From the NCBI GenBank assembly GCA_036426205.1, contig CM071569.1, forward strand, positions 3,693,644 to 3,757,643: a DNA stretch of 64,000 nucleotides, written 5' to 3'. Each line of letters begins with the position of its first letter. Position 1 is the first letter of the stretch. Below the pieces are notes generated by a model. The model worked only from the letters and a program-made list of their open reading frames with translations, did no database searches and was not told the DNA's origin. The DNA comes from Ascaphus truei. Taxonomy: Eukaryota; Chordata; Amphibia; Anura; Ascaphidae. Positions 56,101 to 64,000 of the stretch are shown here, piece after piece. A program made the translations under genes and the position numbers.

Positions 56101-58733
56101 CTGCAAATTTCCTTGTGGCAGGGAGGATACTGCACATTTCCTTGTGGGCAGGGAGGGTACTGCACATTTCCTTGTGGCAGGGAGGGTACTGCACATTTCC
56201 TTGTGGCAGGGAGGAGGACTAGCACATTTCCTTGTGGCAGGAGGGTAACTGCACATTTCCTTGTGGCAGGAGGTACTGCACATTTCCTTGTGCAGGGAGG
56301 ATACTGCACATTTCCTTGTTATGGCAGGGAGGGACTGCACATTTCCCGTGGCATGGAGGTAATGTACATTTCCCTGTGGCAGGAAAGGGTACTGTACATT
56401 TCCCTGTGACAGGGAGATACTGAACAGTTCCCTTGGCAGGGAGGTACTGTACATTTCCCTTTTGGCAGGGAAGAGTACTGCAAATTTTCCCTTTGGGCAG
56501 GGAGGTATGTACATTTCCCTTGGCAGGAGGTACTGCACATTTTGTGGCAGGGAGGATACTGCAACATTTCCCTTTGGCAGGGAGAGTACTGCACATTTCC
56601 TTGTGGCAGGGAGGTACTGCACATTCCTTTGGCAGGGAGGGTACTGCACATTTCCTTGTGGCAGGAGGGTACTGTACATTTCTTTGGCGGGACCCTGGGA
56701 GAGTACGCACATTTCCTTGTGGCATGGAGGATACTGACATTTCCCTTTGGGAGAGTACTGCCATTTCTGTGGCAGGAGAGTATTGCAATTCCTTGTGGCA
56801 GGGAGGGTATGCACATTCCTTGTGGCAGGGAGGTACTGCACATTTCCCTGTGGCAGGGAGGGTACTGTACATTTCCTTGTGCGAGAGTACGCCATCTTGT
56901 GGCAGGGAGGGTACTGTATATTTCCTTGTGGCAGTGGAGGGTACTGTAATTCCTTGTGGCAGGAGGTAACTGTACATTTACCCTTTGGGCAGGGAGAGTA
57001 CTGTCATGTCTTGTGGCAGGGAGGTACTGCACATTTCCTTGTGGCAGGGAGGATACGGCACATTTCCTTGTGGCAGGGAGAGTACGCCTTCCTTGGCTGG
57101 GAGGGTATGTACATTCCCTGTGGCAGGGAGAGTACTGTACATTTCCCCTTGGCAGGGAGAGTACTGTACATGTCCTTGTGGCAGGAGGGTACTGACACAT
57201 TTCCTTGTGGCAGGGAGGGTACTGCACATTTCCTTGTGGCAGGGAGAGTATCTGCACCATTTCCTTGTGGCAGGGAGGTACTGAACTGAGCATATTCCTT
57301 GTGGAAGGGAGGGTACTGTACATTCCTTTGTGGCAGGGAGGCGGAGGATACTGCACATTCCTGTGGGGGGGGTACTGCACATTTCCTTGTGGCAGGGAGG
57401 TACTGCCACATTTCCTTGTGGCAGGAGGGTACTGACACATTTCCCTGTGGCATGGAGAGGACGTTACATTTCCCGTGGCATGGAAAGTACTGTACATTTC
57501 CCTTTGACAGGGAGATACTGCACATTTCCCTTTGGCAGGGAGGGTACGTACATTTCCTTGGCAGGAAGGAGAGTACTGCACATTTCCCTTGGCAGGGAGG
57601 GTACTTACCATTCCTTTGGAGGGAGAGTACTGCACATTTCCTTGTGAGGGCAGGATACTGCACATTTCCCTTTGGCAGTGGAGGTACTGCACATTTCCTG
57701 TGGCAGGGAGGCTACTGCACTTTCCCTTTGGCAGGGAGGGTACTGCACATTTCCTTGGGCAGGGAGGGTAGTACATTTCCTTTGGCAGGGAGAGTACTGC
57801 ACTTTCCTTGTGGCATGGAGGTTACTGCACATTTCCCTTTGGCAGGGAGAGTACGCCATTCTTTGGCAGGGAGAGTATTGCACATTCTTGGCAGGGAGGT
57901 ACTGCCACTTCTTGTGGCAGGGAGGGTACTGCACATTTCCTTGTGGCAGGGAGGGTACTGTACATTTCCTTGTGGCAGGGAGGTACTGCACATTTCCTTG
58001 TGGCAGGGAGGGTACTGTATATTTCCTTGTGGCGGAGGGTACTGTACTTTCCTTGTGGCAGGGAGAGTACTGTACATTTCCCTTTGGAGGGAGGTCTGTA
58101 CATGCTTGTGGCAGGGAGGGTATACTGCACATTCCTTGTGGACAGGGAGGATACTGCACATTTCCTTGTGGCAGGGAGGATACTGCACATTTCCCTTGGC
58201 AGGAGGGTACTGCAATTTCCTTGGGGCAGGGAGGGTACTGCACATTTCCTTGTGGGAGGGGGGATACTGTACATTTCCCTTTGGCAGGGAGAGTACTGCA
58301 CATTTCCCTGTGGCATGGAGAGTACTGCACATTTCCCTGGCTGGGAGGGTACTGTACATTTCCCTGTGGCAGGAGGGAACAGCACCTTTCCTTGTGGCAG
58401 GGAGTACTGCACATTTCCTTTGGCTGGGAGGGTACTGTACATTTCCTGTGGCAGGGAGGGTACTGCCAATTTCCTTGTGGCAGGGAGGATACTGCACATT
58501 TCCCTTTGGCAGGGAGAGTACTGCACATTTCTTTGGCAGGGAGGGTTTGCACATTTCCTTGGGGCAGGGACGGTACTGCACATTTCCTTGTGGCAGGGAG
58601 GGTACTTCACATTCCTGTGGCAGGGAGGGTACTGCACATTTCCTGTGGCAGGGAGGATACTGACATTTCCCTGTGGCAGGGAGGGTAATGTACATTTCCT
58701 TGTGGCAGGAGGAAGTACTGCACATTTCCTTTT
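53153..58733. other. 2.7-kb inverted duplication around a gap, probable assembly artefact
   Basis: Arms of about 2743 bp (53153-55895 and 55994-58733) are reverse complements with independent small indels. Sequence next to the gap is a clean mirror: ACTCTAGAA, then N, then TTCTAGAGT. The left noisy part from about 52950 also matches the clean forward segment starting at 58733 unit by unit, including the rare variants AAGGAAATGTGCTGTTCCC (59279) and TACCGTCCC (59087). Three versions of one segment in this arrangement suggest a raw long read that doubled back. Confidence 0.75.
55896..55993. other. Assembly gap (98 N)
   Basis: A run of N at the axis of the inverted duplication. Confidence 1.
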
Positions 58734-59816
58734 ACAGTACTCTCCCTGCCACAAGGAAATGTACAGTACTCTCCCTGCCACATGGAAATGTACAGTACCC
58801 TCCCTGCCACAAGGAAATGTGCAATACCCTCCCTGCCAAAGGGAAATGTGCAGTACTCTCCCTGCCAAAGGGAAATGTGCAGTATCCTCCCTGCCACAAG
58901 GAAATGTGCAGTACTCTCCCTGCTAAAGGGAAATGTGCAGTACTCTCCCTGCCACAAGGAAATGTACAGTACCCTCCCTGCCAAAGGGAAATGTGCAGTA
59001 TCCTCCCTGCCACAAGGAAATGTGCAGTACCCTCCCTGCCACAAGGAAATGTGCAGTACCCTCCCTGCCACAAGGAAATGTGCAGTACCGTCCCTGCCAC
59101 AAGGAAATGTGCAATACCCTCCCTGCCAAAGGGAAATGTGCAGTACTCTCCCTGCCAAAGGGAAATGTGCAGTATCCTCCCTGCCACAAGGAAATGTGCA
59201 GTACCCTCCCTGCCACAGGGAAATGTACAGTACCCTCCCAGCCAAAGGGAAATGTGCAGTATCCTCCCTGCCACAAGGAAATGTGCTGTTCCCTCCCTGC
59301 CACAGGGAAATGTACAGTACCCTCCCAGCCAAAGGGAAATGTGCAGTACTCTCCATGCCACAGGGAAATGTGCAGTACTCTCCCTGCCAAAGGGAAATGT
59401 ACAGTACCCTCCCTGCCACAAGGAAATGTGCAGTACCCTCCCTGCCCCAAGGAAATGTGCAGTACCCTCCCTGCCAAAGGGAAATGTGCAGTATCCTCCC
59501 TGCCACAAGGAAATGTGCAGTATCCTCCCTGCCACAAGGAAATGTGCAGTACCCTCCCTGCCACAAGGACATGTACAGTACTCTCCCTGCCAAAGGGAAA
59601 TGTACAGTACTCTCCCTGCCACAAGGAAATGTACAGTACCCTCCCTGCCACAAGGAAATATACAGTACCCTCCCTGCCACAAGGAAATGTGCAGTACTCT
59701 CCCTGCCACAAGGAAATGTACAGTACCCTCCCTGCCACAAGGAAACTACCACCATTTCCTCGTTTGGACTTACGGGGAGGGTACTGCACATTTCATTGTG
59801 GCGGGAGGTACTGAAT

Positions 59817-59864
59817 ATCTTTGTTATATTGCGGAGGAAAAAGCGACAAGTTTTAGAAATGTAA
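59817..59864 (-). mobile_element. Short antisense L2 ORF2 fragment
   Basis: The minus strand encodes [15 protein letters not shown], identical to part of the L2 protein encoded near 13785-13835. It directly follows an inverted partial 29-bp unit (59777-59812). Confidence 0.7.
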
Positions 59865-60079
59865 TAAGCCTTTAGCATTAAAAAAAAAAATGGGATTTTG
59901 TGTGTCTAAGTGCAAATATTTTGTTTGGATTGATACGTAGATCCTATTATCTGACAAATATCAGTTGCAGGGCCACTTCCAGGGCCCATCGGAGAGCGGG
60001 TTGGGTCATAACTAGATGTTGCTCAGCAAGAAACGGGAAAGTTGTGAATAAACATTCCAAAGGATCACTGGTATTGCAT

Positions 60080-60383
60080 ATATGAAGACATACCACCAGG
60101 CAAATAGTCCGTTCTCTTTGAGGCCTTTAATTTGTAAGTGCGTCACGTTGCATTGTTTCATGTGTCTCCTTTGTAAGAAGCATCTCGTGAGCCACCAGAC
60201 TCCTTGTTGCTCCCGCAGTTGATCCAAGATCCAGGGGGAAGCCCAAGTGTCATTAATGTAAGCAATGACGATGTTGTTTTTGTCTTGTCGTCCTTTGTCT
60301 GGTACAGCACGTTTGTGCTCCATGAGCCTCTTGTTTAATTGTCTCTTTTGGTGTTGCTGACATACCGTAGGATACGAAAACAT
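60080..60383 (-). pseudogene. GIY-YIG-type endonuclease fragment
   Basis: The minus-strand frame contains HQKRQLNKRLMEHKRAV, INDTWASPW, ILDQLREQQGVWWLTRCFL and KQCN. This is the order seen in the second half of retroelement GIY-YIG domains: a (G)Q-T-KRQL--RL-EHK basic helix, an I-DT-H--W motif and a W--R--E/FL helix. The GIY and YIG strands are missing or outside the frame, and there is no accompanying RT. It probably comes from a different PLE from the one at 18-20 kb. The call rests on short motifs. Confidence 0.4.
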
Positions 60384-60984
60384 TCATTTGACAATGTGGG
60401 CCGCATGAGATTCACAAGTAAAACATATCTGAATTGAATAGCGGTTACCCTGCACTGCAGCTGGAGGAGGCAGATTAAAGTACAACAGCTGGGGCAGCAA
60501 AAAAGCAAACGTGTTTAGTACTGAAAGGAAAGTGCCATTTCTTTCCAAATTCAGGATTGTCCGTAATAAGGTTTTTGGTGTACTTGATTCCCCTCTAAAA
60601 CGTCAGGAGATTGTAAACACAGGGGGTCTAGAAGCAGTGCTAACCTGAGTTTATGAATGTCTTAATTCAGGTTTTCCTAAAAGCAATAAAGTAGATTTTA
60701 GCATTTTTCGTTTGTTTTTTTTGTTCTGGTCTTCCGAGAGCAGTATTCTGTAAGGAGGTGTGCCGCGATGTCCCCCATGTAGTGGGGAATAATATATTTT
60801 TGTTTTGTATGTGATTTTACACGTGTTAGGGCAAAGAAAGGAGTATAGGGAAGAGGGGGTAAATAGCAATAGCAAAGAAGAAGAAAAAAACAATCGGTAG
60901 CAGACAATATTGAGGGAATCCTACTTAATAAAATGGTTGGGTCTAAGGATCTGCGAGCGCAGTAAAGAGAATGTAGGTCCACTG
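60384..60984. other. Unassigned noncoding DNA
   Basis: No frame or repeat terminus is recognised. Confidence 0.4.
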
Positions 60985-61166
60985 CAGGAGTGGCCAACTC
61001 CAGTCATCAAGGGCCACCAACGGGTCCGGTTTTAAAGGATATCATTTCTTCAGCACAGGTGGCTCAGTCGAAGCTGAGCCACTGATTCAGCACAGGAAGC
61101 TCAAGCAGGGTTATCCCTAACACCTGACCTGTTGGTGGCCCTTGAGGACTGAGTTGGCCGCCCCTG
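60985..61166. mobile_element. hAT-like MITE
   Basis: 182 bp with CAGGAGTGGCCAACTCCAGT and its inverse AGTTGGCCGCCCCTG, inner symmetry GGGCCACCAAC/GTTGGTGGCCC. Same terminal style as 49993-50107. The 8-bp duplication is unclear. Confidence 0.65.
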
Positions 61167-61259
61167 GTCTAGGGAATAAAAACATTATGCATGCAAAATA
61201 TTACTGCTATACGGATTCATTGGGATAAATTGTTGTGTGTACCTGCAATATTATTTTGT

Positions 61260-62870
61260 TTTTTATAACTTGTATTTTATTAATAAATAAATGCATGATA
61301 TACATAAAAAACACATCAGGTGCACATTGAGCGGGATAGCATAGAATATACAATAACATAAGCATAACAAGCTCACATGGTTTTTCGAGCCCTACTTAAC
61401 CACATGAGAGGGAATCGTCATTCGTATTGTAAGGTACTGGGTAAAATGATAATTGTTATAAAAGGGGTGAGAAAAAAAAATGTGGGGGGGAGGTAGAGGA
61501 GGGGGTGGGGGGAAGGAGAGAGGGAAGGGGGATCCGAGGCTAAGGATACATCTGCTTCCGGGGAACATCGAGATGGCGTAAGGGCTGTGTATCAACTAAC
61601 GAGGCCTTGCGGTAGTATAAATGATTGGTCATATGGAGTGTGAGGTTCTAGGTGTGGGGTTGGTTTTCATGCCCTAGAAGGAGAACACATTTATCACTAA
61701 TATAGCCAAATTGTGTTATGCTCTACCCCAGGGATGTCTGTTTGGGCTAGCCAAGGAGCCCAGACTTTTAGATAATTGTCGCCAGTGTCGTTAACTAAGC
61801 TCGTTAACTTTTCCATCTGGCAGATAAACCAAATACGATTCCGAATCTTTGGGATAATTGGAATATCGGGGCGTTTCCATAATGCTGCGATCTCGCACCG
61901 CGTAGCTAGAGCAAAATGTGCAATTAGTTTATTGTGTGATTTTGATAGGCCCTTTAGGGGTCTGTTCATAAGAAACAGCCAAGGGTCTGGGGGAATAGTG
62001 AGATCGAATATTCTCTGGATCCAATTTCTGATCTTTTCCAATACCGGGGATATCAGCGGGCAAGGCCACAGCATATGTAACAGGTCAGCTGTTCCTCCAT
62101 ATTGTTTAGGGCACAGTGGGGAGGACCCTGATACAAACTTAGATAATTTGAGTGGGGTGAGGTACCATCTCATAAGAACTTTATATGCGTTCTCCTTCAG
62201 TGTGGGGCATATCGAACTTTTTGCGGCTCCGAGGAATATAGTATTCCACTCTGCGTCGTCCAGGGTCTCCCCTAGGTCTCTTTCCCATTGGATACGAAAT
62301 GAAGGTAATTGTTGCCTTGAAACTGCAGACTTGATTACCTCTCCATATATCGTAGATATGAGTCCCTTAGTGTCGATTTCTGCCCGACAGAACTTTTAAA
62401 AATTCGTCAATGGGGGGTATGGGGCGAATTTATTATTGAATGATCTGAGCTGGAGGTATTTTTAGAATTCAGCGTGGGGAATGTCTTTTTCTAGTCTGAG
62501 ATGGTCAAATGATTTAATTTTTAGATCATAGCCCTCCAGATCTTTGAGTCTATCATAGCCTTTTTGTTTCCAAATTGAGTGATTGTGACCAATAAGACCC
62601 AATGCAAAGCTAGGATTATTCCAAATGGGTGACATCAGAGAACTTGCTGAGGTGAGTGAGTTTTTTAATCTTGATACTTCCCAAACAGATATGGAGTTAG
62701 CCATTGAGGTAAGCGGTAAAATAGTGTTTTTCCTTGATGGTTTAGGTAGCCAAATCAGATTGTTAAGCTCTAAAGGGAAGCAAGCCGCATGTTCGAGCTC
62801 TACCCATCTTTTAATTTGGGGTCGGAATGCCATTGTGTGATCTGGCTTAATTGAGCCGCTTTAAAATATG
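61260..62870 (-). pseudogene. L1/Tx1-like LINE ORF2 C-terminal part, 5'-truncated
   Basis: The minus strand encodes the region after the RT domain. A 62462-62833 frame has VELEHAACFPLELNNLIWLP. It is followed, after a frame change and a stop near 62395, by RAEIDTKGLISTIYG, WERDLGETLDDAEWNTIF and the hallmark MRWYLTPLKLSKFVSGSSPL followed by CPKQYGG, then ADLLHMLWPCPLISPVLEKI (62173-61697). The W-TP-L....SS-LC followed by HMLW-CP is the conserved C-terminal region of L1/Tx1-group ORF2. An AT-rich tail near 61260-61310 marks the 3' end. The copy is dead. A 207-codon plus-strand frame over it (61776-62399) is its shadow. Confidence 0.75.
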
Positions 62871-63503
62871 ACAACAGGTAGGGTACCGCTAAGCCACCAG
62901 CTAAGGTAGGTCTCTTCATAGTCAATTTATTTACTCTCGTTTTTTTATTATTAATCATTTATATTAGTAAATGTAAGAGTTGCGAGTTTCTGAGGCTGCC
63001 ATAAATAATGTCTTCCAAATTGTTGAAGCAGACTTGGAGCAACAGTTGCTTCTCGTCCTGCATGCTCACCCCATGTGGCATGGCACTGGGGTGGCATTGT
63101 TGCGTGGTTGTATCACACTGTACTTCATTAGAATTTGAACCTGTCTGAGGCTAAACTAATATCTTTCTACATATAAATGGAATCTCTCTGAGGAAGACTG
63201 TCTTTTCCTATCTGTGCAGATGTAGCTAGACTTGCTGTCCCCCACGCTGCAGCCGGAAAAGCAAACAGCCGTGCGCTGGCGACAGTGTCTGCCGCAGCCG
63301 TGCTGTGGGAGGTGCATACATCCAAATCGGACCTCGACAGCATTAATCTATCCAGGCTGCAATCGGACCTAACAAGACAAACAGTCATTGCTACAGTATA
63401 TTTGCTCTTATCGTCATGAATGAGATTTTCTCATAATAATGTATGATACAGCCTGTTTAAGATGTAGCTATGTTGAATGGTAGAAGCTGTGAGTTTAAAG
63501 TAG
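62871..63503. other. Unassigned DNA
   Basis: Unique-looking sequence with a GCAGCCGGAAAAGC-type GC-richer block near 63240-63310 and no supported gene. Confidence 0.35.
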
Positions 63504-64000
63504 TGTAACCCATATCCCCCCCCCCCCAATCGCAGATAGGGTGTAGGTGAGGGGATCTATAGGCATTACCCAGTGTGGTGCTTTACCTGTTAGGCTCACA
63601 GGAGGCCTAAGCCTCCACCACGGAGAGCCGGGGGCACGTGTGACAATATGAATAACCTCGTACTTGGTGCAGCGCCTCTACCTGCGATGGCTCCCACCAG
63701 AGGGGGAGTGGTTCCTCGCAGGACAATTGTATATCACTTCACACACACACAGCATGTGTAACAAACGAATGACTTTACTGAACTAGCATAGGCTAGTATA
63801 TCAACAGGTGTCCCTCCCTAGAGGAAACACTAACCCCTTCGTCTCGCAGGACGCTACCTCCACCTCCACCGGATGATCCCACCCAGTGTCCAGTAACCCC
63901 ACACAGTATTACCCCACCCTCAAGTGAGATAGATATGTGTGACTGCGCAGCCACTATGTCCCGTGTGAATATGATATGACTCGTTGGTGCACTTGTTGAT
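63504..64000 (-). mobile_element. Partial Gypsy LTR, runs off the window
   Basis: It starts TGTAACCCATATCC on the plus strand and shares GGCCTAAGCCTCC, the GCAGCGCCTC(T/C)ACC block and the GTTGGTGCAC end with the 46728-48013 LTR, in the same orientation. Confidence 0.6.

Larger units (their letters stand above)
52660..59760. repeat. 29-bp minisatellite array with an inverted central duplication
   Basis: Tandem units containing CAGTACCCTCCCTGCC and ACAAGGAAATGT, with alternative ACAGGG, AAAGGG and GTACAG/GTGCAG variants. Forward units fill 52660-55895. The reverse complement fills 55994-58733. Forward units resume to about 59750. 52660-52945 and 58733-59750 are regular. 52945-58733 is full of single-base losses and gains. 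The consensus unit has no TAA, TAG or TGA in any of six frames, and 29 is not a multiple of three. Every strand and frame is therefore open, whatever the indels. The frames of 100-850 codons in it are not genes. Confidence 0.95.

Noticed and set aside
52660..59760. CRISPR-like array (repeat length 29)
   Set aside because: The repeats are directly contiguous with no unique spacers, and the setting is a vertebrate genome.
52532..59878. Many overlapping frames of 100-850 codons on both strands, Cys/Pro- or Gly/Phe-rich
   Set aside because: They are readings of a 29-bp repeat whose unit has no stop in any frame. The periodic peptides follow from the DNA period and the frames run through obvious indels.
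61776..62399. 207-codon plus-strand ORF
   Set aside because: It is the antisense shadow of the L1/Tx1-like ORF2, whose conserved motifs lie on the minus strand.

Overview
The window looks like intergenic or intronic DNA from a large, transposon-rich vertebrate genome, most likely an amphibian and probably a frog. This is inferred from the repeat mix: L2-type, Jockey-superfamily, RTE-like and L1/Tx1-like LINEs, a Penelope-like element (PLE), Ty3/Gypsy elements with about 1.2 kb LTRs, an endogenous retrovirus (ERV) fragment, and hAT, Harbinger-like, piggyBac-like and CACTA-like miniature elements. I found no convincing host protein-coding exon, tRNA, rRNA or CRISPR array. Every protein I recognise belongs to a mobile element.

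Layout. 0-8 kb: a dispersed repeat, a solo Gypsy LTR with a 4-bp target duplication (TSD), small foldback elements and unassigned DNA. 8-14.6 kb: an old LTR split by a truncated antisense LINE, then an L2 LINE with an open 1070-codon frame and an intact-looking 3' end. 15.9-21 kb: an LTR-like block, a CACTA-like miniature element and a nearly full-length antisense PLE with a hammerhead-ribozyme-like motif downstream. 22-30 kb: old fragments, a 302-bp near-perfect palindrome, a piggyBac-like MITE and an RTE-like LINE tail. 30-36.4 kb: an ERV LTR and broken pol fragment joined to LTR-type DNA, an unrecognised broken ORF in front of a Gypsy LTR, and a Gypsy gag remnant with a SCAN-like capsid. 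37-41.8 kb: a solo LTR carrying a Harbinger MITE and a hAT element that itself carries a Harbinger MITE, followed by two abutting Harbinger MITEs and a piggyBac-like MITE. 41.8-48 kb: an antisense Ty3/Gypsy element with a PNMA-like gag, zinc knuckle, protease, RT, RNase H and partial integrase, broken by frameshifts and a CACTA-like insertion. 48-51.4 kb: a minisatellite, a hAT element with nested MITEs, and an NRF-1-like tandem array. 52.66-59.76 kb: a 29-bp minisatellite containing an assembly gap at the centre of a 2.7-kb inverted duplication. 60-64 kb: a GIY-YIG fragment, a hAT MITE, an L1/Tx1-like LINE tail and the start of another LTR.

The 29-bp array has no stop codon in any of its six frames, so the many 200-850-codon frames there are a composition effect. 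Its inner 5.8 kb resembles uncorrected long-read sequence that doubles back on itself, and it should not be read as biology until checked. The most informative biological objects are the L2 ORF with a 2A-like motif, the PLE with the ribozyme-like motif, the PNMA-type Gypsy gag and the well-resolved nested insertions.
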